Positions 1-6,165 of a stretch of DNA of 9,233 nucleotides are shown here, one piece after another. A program made the position numbers and the translations under genes. Under the pieces are notes generated by a model, which did not search any database, was not told the origin of the DNA, and worked only from the letters and a program-made list of their open reading frames with translations. Origin of the DNA: an uncultured Candidatus Saccharibacteria bacterium (lineage in GTDB: Bacteria; Patescibacteriota; Saccharimonadia; Saccharimonadales; Saccharimonadaceae); NCBI GenBank assembly GCA_946185175.1, contig CAMHIH010000026.1:1-9233 (forward strand), given 5' to 3'. The first letter of the stretch is position 1. Each line of letters starts with the position of its first letter.

Positions 1-132
1 CCGGAACCAGAACCAGAACCAGAACCGGAACCAGAACCGGAACCAGAACCAGAGCCAGAACCGGAGCCAGAACCAGAACCAGAGCCAGAACCGGAACCAG
101 AACCAGAACCGGAGCCAGAGCCAGAACCGGAG
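1..132 (+). repeat. In-frame hexanucleotide repeat, 22 units of CCR-GAR encoding Pro-Glu
   Basis: Twenty-two hexamers follow one another without interruption and may continue upstream. Only third positions vary (CCA or CCG, GAA or GAG), so the peptide is perfectly periodic while the DNA is not. Bases 43-78 and 73-108 match at 35 of 36 positions, which shows a 30-bp higher-order period. Because the unit is 6 bp, gain or loss of units changes protein length but not frame. Confidence 0.95.
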
Positions 133-609
133 CACAAAACCCCGCTTGACGAAGAAGTTGTGGAGCAGGGCGGCACTGGCAACATTGAGCAGCGCGGTCA
201 GGAATTGCCTGTAACTGATATTGACGAAGAAGCCCCTTTTGAATCGAATCCAGTTGATTATGTCGAAGAAGGTGACGGCAGCTCATCGCAGATTGGCTCG
301 GACCCATCATCGGCAGACACTTCGGCAATCGAGGCGGCAGATGATAGTTTCGCGCAAGATCGCATTAGTGAAGATACGCCAGATTACTCGGAGGGTCAGG
401 CTGACCAAGCACAAGCCGAGCAAGCTTTCGAAGACAGTGGTAGTGCCCAGGTTGTCAAAGATATTCTCCAACAAGTCGAAGATAATGGCGGACAGACTGA
501 AACTGGTGAAAACGGTGGTCCAACCGAACAACAGCAAGATCTTGCAAGCCAATTCGATGAGTTGTTTGGCAAACCCGATACCAATACCGGCGAAACGCTG
601 GGGCCATAA
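1..609 (+). CDS. Acidic, low-complexity Pro-Glu repeat protein, C-terminal 202 residues (5' end outside window)
   Basis: The frame is open from base 1, so the gene begins upstream; an internal GTG at 160 is not a convincing start. The visible part opens with 22 consecutive Pro-Glu dipeptides (residues 1-44) and continues for 158 residues rich in Asp, Glu, Gln, Ser and Gly with few hydrophobic or basic residues. It ends in a slightly more hydrophobic stretch (LASQFDELFGKP) and stops at TAA 607-609. No membrane segment, sorting signal or catalytic motif is visible in this part. Pro-Glu runs in known proteins such as TonB act as stiff, extended spacers across envelope layers. The neighbouring gene encodes a wall-type surface protein, so an envelope role is plausible but inferred. 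I do not recognise the family; the missing N-terminus would decide it. Confidence 0.8.
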   Translation, partial: PEPEPEPEPEPEPEPEPEPEPEPEPEPEPEPEPEPEPEPEPEPEHKTPLDEEVVEQGGTGNIEQRGQELPVTDIDEEAPFESNPVDYVEEGDGSSSQIGSDPSSADTSAIEAADDSFAQDRISEDTPDYSEGQADQAQAEQAFEDSGSAQVVKDILQQVEDNGGQTETGENGGPTEQQQDLASQFDELFGKPDTNTGETLGP

Positions 610-615
610 CGTCGT

Positions 616-637
616 TAGGGGATAGCAATATCCCCTA
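616..637 (+). promoter_or_regulatory. Perfect 9-bp stem-loop with GCAA tetraloop between two envelope genes
   Basis: TAGGGGATA and TATCCCCTA pair perfectly around a GCAA loop, which fits the stable GNRA tetraloop class; one further G-U pair can extend the base. It starts 6 nt after the upstream stop codon. No T-tract follows, so it is not a standard intrinsic terminator. It could stabilise or separate segments of a shared transcript, be a weak terminator, or be a DNA operator for the gene at 673. No clear promoter is visible between it and that gene, which favours co-transcription with the acidic protein gene. Confidence 0.6.
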
Positions 638-672
638 GAACACATTAATTTCGTTCCTAAAAAGGAGTAAAA

Positions 673-1992
673 ATGCAAAAACAAAAAAATACAAAATTTA
701 AAAAATGGCCATTAGTGGTCGGAGCGGTAGCAGCAGTAGTCGCGGCGGCGTTTGTGCCATCAGCTTCGACTATGGCGTGGGGGCCAAAACGTACGACCTT
801 CACGATGGAAAATCCGGCCGATTACGTGACGTTTAACTCGATCACGGACAACAATATCCTAGGCGATGAGCGCAACTTCGTGCGTGTCGTGGAGGCAGAT
901 ACTGGGAATACTTATGAAGATGAAGTAAAGATTGTCCCAGGCAAAGAATATGAAGTGTATATCTTCTATCACAATAACGCTAAATCTAGCCTAAACCAAT
1001 CTGGTGTTGGTATCGCAACGGGTGTAGTAGTTTCATCGAATTTCCCGAGCGCTGTGAACTCGGCAAACAAAGGCAAGGTGAGTGCCATCATTACGTCGCC
1101 AGTAGCTAATCCAACCCAAGTTTGGGATGAAGCATATTTTACAACTGATTCAAGTGTTGATGTAGCCTTACGCTACGTACCTGGTTCCGCACATATTTGG
1201 AACGATGGTTATGGCACAAACGGCATGACCTTATCCGAAAATTTATTCGGTGATGGCATCTTGATTGGCGTAAACAAACTTGACGGCAACTTGCCGGCTT
1301 GTAGTGAATATTCCGGTCATATTATTTATCGCGTACGCGCAGAGCAGGTGGGGGCAAACTTAAAGAAGACTGTTTCAAAAGATGGAACGAACTTCTTTGA
1401 TAAGGTTACGGCTCAGCCAGGCGATACTTTGACTTATAAAGTTGAGTTCAAGAACACTGGTACTACCACATTAACTGATGTTACTTTCCACGATAAGTTG
1501 CCAAATGGCGTAACTTTAGTGCCTGGTACTACCGTGTTTAAGGATAGCCTCGGTAATGAACAAAAATTAACCGATTTGATTGGTCAAAATGGCTACAACT
1601 TGGGTAACTTTGGTCAAGGCGTGAGTGGCGTATTAACTTATCAAGTTAAAGTTAATGATGATATTGTTCTAAATGAAGCATGTGGCGTTCATTCTTATTC
1701 GAATAAGATTTATGTCGATCATACGGATGGCGAGTTAAGCAATTCTGCTACCTTTGAGATAGAAAAGACTGGCTGTACGCCGGAAGATGAACCTTGTACG
1801 CCAGGTGAACCTGGTTGTACGACGCCAGAATTACCAAAGACTGGTCCTGCGGAAGTGGCGTTAGCGGTGACGGCAATTATCGCAGTGGTAGTTGGTGCAA
1901 CCTACTGGTATCACAGTCAAAAAGCGCTTGAAGAAGCACAAGCTGCGGCTGGTACTTCACATAAGAAGACCACGCATAAGAACAAAAAATAA
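673..1992 (+). CDS. Secreted DUF11-type surface protein with LPKTG sorting signal
   Basis: A 439-residue exported, probably wall- or membrane-anchored protein. A strong Shine-Dalgarno (AAAGGAG, 661-667) sits 5 nt before the ATG. Residues 1-36 form a signal peptide: Lys-rich start, hydrophobic core (about 13-28), then an SAS/TMA cleavage region. Residues 37-225 are an unassigned extracellular domain. Residues 227-365 resemble a DUF11/isopeptide-type Ig-like repeat (TLTYKVEFKNTGTTTLTDV, then LPNGVTLVPGT). Lys231/232 in its first strand and Asn357 in its last strand could form an internal isopeptide bond; that is inferred. A Pro/Cys linker has Cys368, Cys375 and Cys382 at exact 7-residue spacing. 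LPKTG is at 387-391, followed by a hydrophobic helix (about 394-412) and an unusually long tail of about 26 residues, Lys/His-rich at its end. A sortase would be expected elsewhere in the genome; none is in the window. Confidence 0.85.
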   Translation: MQKQKNTKFKKWPLVVGAVAAVVAAAFVPSASTMAWGPKRTTFTMENPADYVTFNSITDNNILGDERNFVRVVEADTGNTYEDEVKIVPGKEYEVYIFYHNNAKSSLNQSGVGIATGVVVSSNFPSAVNSANKGKVSAIITSPVANPTQVWDEAYFTTDSSVDVALRYVPGSAHIWNDGYGTNGMTLSENLFGDGILIGVNKLDGNLPACSEYSGHIIYRVRAEQVGANLKKTVSKDGTNFFDKVTAQPGDTLTYKVEFKNTGTTTLTDVTFHDKLPNGVTLVPGTTVFKDSLGNEQKLTDLIGQNGYNLGNFGQGVSGVLTYQVKVNDDIVLNEACGVHSYSNKIYVDHTDGELSNSATFEIEKTGCTPEDEPCTPGEPGCTTPELPKTGPAEVALAVTAIIAVVVGATYWYHSQKALEEAQAAAGTSHKKTTHKNKK

Positions 1993-2020
1993 ACGTTCTT
2001 AATTACTCCTTTTAAGCAAT

Positions 2021-2055
2021 AAGACTTCGGGCTAGGGTATCGCCCGGGGTCTTTT
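2021..2055 (+). terminator. Intrinsic terminator after the LPKTG protein gene
   Basis: AAGACTTCGGGC (2021-2032) pairs with GCCCGGGGTCTT (2042-2053) through 12 base pairs, including two G-U wobbles, around a 9-nt loop. A run of four Ts (2052-2055) follows. It lies 28 nt after the stop codon and separates the envelope genes from the rplU unit. Confidence 0.8.
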
Positions 2056-2079
2056 GCGCGTTTTGGAAAGTGTTAAGGC

Positions 2080-2108
2080 TTGATTTATGTGGGATTTTTT
2101 GGTAAAAT
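2080..2108 (+). promoter_or_regulatory. Sigma70-type promoter of rplU
   Basis: A -35 box TTGATT (2080-2085) and a -10 box TAAAAT (2103-2108) are separated by the optimal 17 bp. A TGG triplet just before the -10 adds an extended -10 element. Transcription would start near 2115, giving a short leader of about 20 nt that holds the Shine-Dalgarno. That is too short for an L21-type autoregulatory leader. Confidence 0.7.
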
Positions 2109-2133
2109 AACGCAAGACTAATAAAGGAATTAT

Positions 2134-2445
2134 ATGAAGAAAGCAGTCGTAAAGATCGGCGGCAAGCAATATATTGTGGCCGAGAAAGAGACCCTCCGTG
2201 TGGACCTCCTCCCGGAAGGAACTAAAGATCTCGCTTTGGATGCTTTACTCGTAATTGATGGCGACAAGACAACAGTCGGCGAGCCAACGGTTAAGGGAGT
2301 AAAAGTCAAGGCTAAGGTCGTAGAAGAGAAAGTCGCTGGCGAAAAACTCCGTGTTATCCGCTACAAGGCCAAGAAACGCGTACATAAAGAGATTGGTCAT
2401 CGCCAAAAATATACCGTAATTGAAATCGAGTCAATCGGTAAATAA
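2134..2445 (+). CDS. rplU: 50S ribosomal protein L21
   Basis: The 103-residue product has the length and both end motifs of bacterial L21: an N-terminal MKKAVVKIGGKQYIVAEKE strand region and a C-terminal rRNA-binding segment (YKAKKRVHKEIGHRQKYTVIEI). L21 is a large-subunit protein that binds 23S rRNA. The start ATG is preceded by AAAGGA (2123-2128) at 5 nt. The gene is monocistronic, with its own promoter and terminator. In many bacteria rplU is followed by rpmA; here rpmA is about 3.7 kb away on the opposite strand. Confidence 0.97.
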   Translation: MKKAVVKIGGKQYIVAEKETLRVDLLPEGTKDLALDALLVIDGDKTTVGEPTVKGVKVKAKVVEEKVAGEKLRVIRYKAKKRVHKEIGHRQKYTVIEIESIGK

Positions 2446-2457
2446 TTAATAAGAAAT

Positions 2458-2481
2458 ACCCGCTTCGGCGGGTGTTTTTTT
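2458..2481 (+). terminator. Intrinsic terminator of rplU (UUCG loop)
   Basis: ACCCGC (2458-2463) and GCGGGT (2468-2473) pair around a TTCG loop closed by C-G, one of the most stable tetraloops. Seven Ts follow (2475-2481). The A-rich 5' flank can extend the stem into the T-tract. Confidence 0.92.
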
Positions 2482-2484
2482 ATG

Positions 2485-2521
2485 TTCGAAAGTGCTTGTG
2501 GCTGTGCTATTATATATAGTA
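2485..2521 (+). promoter_or_regulatory. Extended -10 promoter placing the rseP-like gene on a near-leaderless transcript
   Basis: TATTAT (2508-2513) is directly preceded by TGC (2505-2507), an extended -10 element. The best -35 match at 17 bp is weak (TTCGAA, 2485-2490). The ATG at 2522 begins 8 nt after the -10 box, so transcription should start at or within a few bases of the start codon. No Shine-Dalgarno is present. The promoter lies just past the rplU terminator, as expected for the head of a new operon. Confidence 0.6.
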
Positions 2522-3736
2522 ATGGAGATTTTTATTGGAGTTATAGTGGGGCTTCTAATGCTGATGTTCCTCGTGACTGCGCACGAGTTTGGACATTTTA
2601 TTGCAGCCCGAAAAAACGGTGTAGATGTAGAAGAATTTGGAATCTGCTTTCCGCCACGCGCAATTGCCTGGCGCAAGGTCGACGGTAAATGGCGCAGATT
2701 GAAAAAGAAAGAATGGAAGAATCCGCCAGGGAAGGGTCTGATTATTTCTTTGAACTGGTTTCCGATTGGCGGTTTTTGTCAGATGCATGGTGAGAGCGAT
2801 GCCGATAACCGTAAAGGCAGCTTTGGCAAAGCAACTTATTGGCAGAAAACGAAGATTTTGTTTGGTGGAGTTGCAATGAATTGGCTGGTGGCTTTTGTGC
2901 TATTTACGGTCCTGGCTTTTATGGGTATGCCACATTTTCTGGAAAATCAGTTCGTGATTGATTCCGACGTGAAGGCCGTAGCGACGACACCAGTAACGAT
3001 TAGTTCTGTGATTGAGGGGAGCCCTGCCGCGTTAGGTTCATTGCAGGAAGGTGATGTGGTAACGAAGATTCAGACGATTGAGGGCGACGATTCGGTAGTG
3101 GTAATAGTGACGGATGATTTGCTTGATTTTAATTCGGCGCATGCCGGAGAAGAGGTCTTTATGACTATCGAGCGTAATGATGAAATTATTACTACGCAAA
3201 TTCACTTAAATCCAGCTGGCGGGGAATATTTGTTAGGGGCTAGTATTACTGGTGCCGCATATTATCGCAGCACTTGGAGCGCGCCAATTGTGGGCGTTGG
3301 TACGACTTTGCAGTTGACGGGCGAGACGTTTAAGGGGGTTGGCGTAATGATTTGGAACTTGATCGATGGTCTCGCCAAACAGATTAGTGGGAACGCAGAG
3401 ACGCGTCAGCAGGGCGCAGAAGAGCTCCAGACGGCTGGCGATTCGGTAAGCGGGCCAGTGGGTATTATTGGTATTTTATTCCCTGCATTCACAGCTAGCG
3501 GACCGCGTAATCTATTCTTCTTGGTGGCACTAATATCAGTGTCTTTGGCATGTATGAATGTATTGCCAATCCCGGCATTAGACGGTGGTCGTTGGTTAAT
3601 GATAACAATTGCCAGAATGAAGAAACAGCGCCTCTCCAAAGAGACAGAGGAGAAGATTGTGGGGCGCTCATTCATGATTATTTTGGTCCTAGCGCTAATT
3701 GTAACGGTCTTGGATATATTTAGGTTAATTGGTTAA
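2522..3736 (+). CDS. rseP: Site-2 intramembrane zinc metalloprotease, RseP/M50 family
   Basis: A 404-residue polytopic protease that would cut membrane-bound substrates inside the bilayer, as RseP does with anti-sigma factors or remnant signal peptides. Helix 1 carries the zinc motif HEFGH (21-25, Glu22 catalytic). The family motif NWFPIGGF follows near residue 80. A PDZ domain spans about 155-225 (SSVIEGSPAALGSLQEGDVV). An SGPVGI segment lies near residue 310. The second active-site motif is NVLPIPALDGG (Asn346, Asp354 as third zinc ligand). Three or four membrane helices are evident. ATG 2522 is chosen over GTG 2492, because the GTG start would put the promoter inside the gene and add ten residues before an already complete first helix. 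It heads an operon with a second membrane protease-like gene 17 nt downstream. Substrate unknown; the symbol reflects family membership. Confidence 0.92.
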   Translation: MEIFIGVIVGLLMLMFLVTAHEFGHFIAARKNGVDVEEFGICFPPRAIAWRKVDGKWRRLKKKEWKNPPGKGLIISLNWFPIGGFCQMHGESDADNRKGSFGKATYWQKTKILFGGVAMNWLVAFVLFTVLAFMGMPHFLENQFVIDSDVKAVATTPVTISSVIEGSPAALGSLQEGDVVTKIQTIEGDDSVVVIVTDDLLDFNSAHAGEEVFMTIERNDEIITTQIHLNPAGGEYLLGASITGAAYYRSTWSAPIVGVGTTLQLTGETFKGVGVMIWNLIDGLAKQISGNAETRQQGAEELQTAGDSVSGPVGIIGILFPAFTASGPRNLFFLVALISVSLACMNVLPIPALDGGRWLMITIARMKKQRLSKETEEKIVGRSFMIILVLALIVTVLDIFRLIG

Positions 3737-3742
3737 GAGGGT

Positions 3743-3748
3743 AGGTGG
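3743..3748 (+). promoter_or_regulatory. Ribosome binding site that fixes the CPBP protein start
   Basis: AGGTGG lies 5 nt before ATG 3754 and matches five of six Shine-Dalgarno bases. The alternative in-frame GTG at 3745 lies inside this site, so 3754 is the better start. Confidence 0.6.
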
Positions 3749-3753
3749 GCATA

Positions 3754-4614
3754 ATGAATAAAAAAGTCGCAAAAACAGAGAAGAAAACCGCAAAAAAGCG
3801 CGAAAAAATTGAATACAAAAGTTATTCATTTGTCGATAAGGCTTTGGTGAAGCTTGGCATGAAGAACGAAAAGAAGCGTAAGCGCGTCGGTGGTATTATT
3901 TCCGTATCGTTATTTTCGATTTTGATAACAGCCTGGGTGGCCGCAGCGCTTTATGGCAGTATGTTCCTTACCGGCCTCGTGTTTGGTATGACGAAAGATG
4001 TTTTCCATTACGAAACTATGAACGAAACTTTGCTTGAGTTGATTCTTGAGGCAATTATCTACGCTTTGGCTGTATGTGTAACAATCTTTTTGCCGTGGGC
4101 GCTCTTTAAAAAGCACGGCATGAAGACTACGCGCAGCGAGATGGGTTTGCGTGGTTGGCCGACCTGGACTGATATTTTGCTTTCGGTCGGTGGCTACCTG
4201 GTAGCGACCTTGATTGGCGGAGCATTATTGTTCTTGGGGCAGGCTGTTTTGCCGATGATTGACTGGGAGCAGACACAAGAAGTTGGTTTCCAAAATATAT
4301 ATGTCGCTGGCGACTTGATTATGGCCTATATCGCTTTAGCGATTGTAGCGCCAATTTGTGAAGAATTAATTTTCCGTGGCTGGTTATATGGTAAACTGCG
4401 CGCGAAGATTCCGGCGTTTCCGGCAATCGTATTGGTTTCACTCTTGTTTGCGCTTGTCCATGGGCAGTGGAACGTAGGCGTGATCGTGTTCGCGATGAGT
4501 GTTATTAACTGTTTGATTCGTGAACTAACTGGCACGGTTTATGGCGGTATTTTAGTGCATATTATTCGCAACTCGATTGCATTCTATGGTCTCTTTATCC
4601 TACACATGGTGTAG
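3754..4614 (+). CDS. CPBP (CAAX-protease / bacteriocin-processing, Abi) family membrane protein
   Basis: A 286-residue integral membrane protein. The first 45 residues are strongly basic (KKxAKKREK, KNEKKRKR) and should lie in the cytoplasm. Several hydrophobic helices follow. The three family motifs are intact: EELIFR (Glu203-Glu204, Arg208), FALVH (Phe232, His236) and HIIRN (His269, Asn273). These correspond to the Rce1-like catalytic residues of glutamate-type intramembrane proteases, so it is likely active. Bacterial members process peptides or give immunity to their own bacteriocins; the substrate here cannot be told from sequence. It sits between the site-2 protease gene and mutM in a tight operon, with gaps of 17 and 16 nt. 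Confidence 0.9.
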   Translation: MNKKVAKTEKKTAKKREKIEYKSYSFVDKALVKLGMKNEKKRKRVGGIISVSLFSILITAWVAAALYGSMFLTGLVFGMTKDVFHYETMNETLLELILEAIIYALAVCVTIFLPWALFKKHGMKTTRSEMGLRGWPTWTDILLSVGGYLVATLIGGALLFLGQAVLPMIDWEQTQEVGFQNIYVAGDLIMAYIALAIVAPICEELIFRGWLYGKLRAKIPAFPAIVLVSLLFALVHGQWNVGVIVFAMSVINCLIRELTGTVYGGILVHIIRNSIAFYGLFILHMV

Positions 4615-4620
4615 TATACT
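4615..4620 (+). promoter_or_regulatory. Possible internal -10 box ahead of mutM
   Basis: TATACT directly follows the CPBP stop codon and lies 10 nt before the mutM ATG. No good -35 box and no TG extension is visible, and the Shine-Dalgarno before mutM is weak (AAGAG, 4624-4628). It could give mutM a short-leader transcript of its own, or be chance. Confidence 0.25.
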
Positions 4621-4630
4621 TTAAAGAGAT

Positions 4631-5500
4631 ATGCCTGAACTTCCAGAAGTAGAGACAATACGGCGTGGGCTTGATAAATGCATTCTGAATAAACGCATTA
4701 AAAGCGTGACAATTTTGTGCGAAAAGAGTTGGCGAGGCCTTGATAAAGCGCTGATTGAGGGGCAAAAAATTATCGAGATAGATCGACGCGGTAAGGCATT
4801 ATTAATGCAACTCGAAAACGAGCTTTGGCTGATGACGCATCTGCGGATGACGGGGCAAATGATTTTCGTGGGCGATGAACGCTTTGCGGCTGGCCATCCG
4901 GATGGTGGTTTTACGGAAAAAATGCCAGGGCGACATACGCGAATTTATTTTGAATTCACGGATGGTACGCATCTATATTTTAACGATCAGCGAAAATTTG
5001 GATTCATTAAGGCGCTAGACGAATTGGGTTTGGCGGAGGATGAGTTTTTGAAGAGATTGGCGCCAGAACCATGGGATATGAATGAAGAGGAGTTTTGGCA
5101 ACGATTGCAGAGGCATCAAAATTCTATAATCAAGGCTGTGATTCTAGATCAACATGTAATCGCGGGAGTGGGAAATATCTATGCCGACGAGGGGTGCTAT
5201 TTGGCGGGTTTGTATCCAGGTACGAGAGTGAAGGCGATTTCGCGTGAGACGGCAGACGAACTATTGCATGGATTACGCGAAGTGATGCAGCGTTCGATTG
5301 ATAGTGGTGGATCGACGATGAAAGATTATGTGCGAGCGGATGGCACAAGGGGGAGTTATCTAGAGAAGTTTGCGCAAGTATTTCGACGTGACGGTGAAGT
5401 GTGTCGCAAATGCGGTAGTGAGATTCTCAAGACGCGCGTAGCGGGGCGAGGAACGCATTATTGTCCGAAGTGTCAGCCGAAGGGGAAAGTGGATGCTTAA
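4631..5500 (+). CDS. mutM: Formamidopyrimidine-DNA glycosylase (Fpg/MutM), bifunctional glycosylase/AP lyase
   Basis: A 289-residue base-excision-repair enzyme that removes 8-oxoguanine and formamidopyrimidines and nicks the abasic site. The N-terminus MPELPEVETI supplies the catalytic Pro2 and Glu3. Lys55 (DRRGKALL) matches the family's conserved lysine. HLRMTG and DQRKFGF hold the Met, Arg and Phe that fill the gap left by the flipped base. The helix-two-turn-helix is QHVIAGVGNIYADE. The C-terminal zinc finger is complete (Cys258, Cys261, Cys278, Cys281), with the DNA-contacting GRGTHYC hairpin. Length is normal for the family. It is third in the operon, and its last 8 bases overlap the next start codon. 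Confidence 0.97.
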   Translation: MPELPEVETIRRGLDKCILNKRIKSVTILCEKSWRGLDKALIEGQKIIEIDRRGKALLMQLENELWLMTHLRMTGQMIFVGDERFAAGHPDGGFTEKMPGRHTRIYFEFTDGTHLYFNDQRKFGFIKALDELGLAEDEFLKRLAPEPWDMNEEEFWQRLQRHQNSIIKAVILDQHVIAGVGNIYADEGCYLAGLYPGTRVKAISRETADELLHGLREVMQRSIDSGGSTMKDYVRADGTRGSYLEKFAQVFRRDGEVCRKCGSEILKTRVAGRGTHYCPKCQPKGKVDA

Positions 5501-6119
5501 GATTTTCTATGGAACAGAGCGGGCGCAGGCGCAAGCGGCAGTAGAAAAAGTGCTCGGTAAAGATTATGAGTTGGTCGAAACTGATAATTTAATGGTGAGC
5601 GACATGCCGTCGGTTTTTATGGGAACCACCTTGTTTGGCGACGAACGAAAAATTCTCATTAAAGGGCTGGATGAAAACAAAGAATGTTGGGCGGAGGTAA
5701 TTAAATATATCGATACGCCACATAAGGTAATTATTTGGAATGAAAAGGCTCCTGATAAACGTGGCGAGCCCGGCAAAACACTATCATCGGATAAACGTAT
5801 TGAGATTAAGGGCTTTGAGCGGGTTATTAGCAAAGAAGAGACATTTGCGGCTTTTAATATGTATGATGACGCAGTAAAAGGCAATTTGAAAAAGGCATTG
5901 GCGACTTGTAAGGCTCTTGAGGCTGATAAGAATAAAGATCCTTATTCGACGATAGGCGCGTTCGCGTCGAAGGCTTTTACGGCACTTGAAAAACGTGACC
6001 ATAAAGCGCCAGAGATTCTAAGAATATTGGCGACGATTGACGTCGAAATGAAGTCGACTGGATTGAGTGGCTGGACTTTAGTGAAGAAAGCTTTGGCGCA
6101 AATTGCAGCAGTGAAATAA
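5493..6119 (+). CDS. holA: Short DNA polymerase III delta subunit-like protein (HolA family)
   Basis: A 208-residue protein resembling the clamp-loader delta subunit, which opens the sliding clamp at replication forks. Visible similarities: the N-terminal strand MLKIFYGTERAQAQAAVEKV; TTLFGDERKILIKGL with Leu47-Phe48 where delta subunits bind the clamp; VIIWNEKAPDKR at the end of the first domain; and a C-terminal helical part (GNLKKALATCKALE, then LRILATIDVEMKSTG) typical of the collar domain. Usual length is about 340. Between residues 105 and 120 the middle helical domain seems to be missing, and part of the third domain is shortened. Translation is coupled to mutM: the start lies inside mutM (8-nt overlap), with AAGGGG (5480-5485) 7 nt upstream. 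Family assignment is by motif order, so fairly but not fully sure. Confidence 0.72.
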   Translation: MLKIFYGTERAQAQAAVEKVLGKDYELVETDNLMVSDMPSVFMGTTLFGDERKILIKGLDENKECWAEVIKYIDTPHKVIIWNEKAPDKRGEPGKTLSSDKRIEIKGFERVISKEETFAAFNMYDDAVKGNLKKALATCKALEADKNKDPYSTIGAFASKAFTALEKRDHKAPEILRILATIDVEMKSTGLSGWTLVKKALAQIAAVK

Positions 6120-6152
6120 AAAATATCTCCGACCTACTCGGAGATATTTTTT
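6118..6152. terminator. Bidirectional terminator between convergent holA-like and rpmA genes
   Basis: A perfect 15-bp stem (6118-6132 with 6138-6152) surrounds a 5-nt loop. The core ATATCTCCGA is flanked by A-runs on the left and T-runs on the right, so a U-tract is made in either direction. It overlaps the plus-strand stop codon at 6117-6119 and lies 13 nt beyond the rpmA stop. Confidence 0.93.
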
Positions 6153-6165
6153 GATAATTGCTTGA

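Noticed and set aside
1..132. Repeat array resembling CRISPR or a satellite
   Set aside because: The units are 6 bp with no spacers and lie in an open reading frame that continues to a stop at 609; it is a coding Pro-Glu repeat.
1..609. TonB, because of the Pro-Glu run
   Set aside because: No Pro-Lys run and no C-terminal TonB domain follow; the rest is acidic and disordered.
307..684. Minus-strand reading frame of 125 codons under the acidic protein gene
   Set aside because: It is a mirror of the codon pattern of the plus-strand gene, has no family resemblance and runs across the hairpin and the next start.
1993..2133. Ribosomal-protein autoregulatory leader or riboswitch before rplU
   Set aside because: The only strong structure is the terminator of the preceding gene; the predicted rplU leader is about 20 nt.
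2492..2521. GTG at 2492 as the start of the site-2 protease
   Set aside because: It lies upstream of the -10 box, lacks a Shine-Dalgarno, and adds ten residues not needed for the first helix.
3400..3680. Minus-strand reading frame inside the protease gene
   Set aside because: It overlaps the conserved LDG active-site coding region in full and has no independent support.
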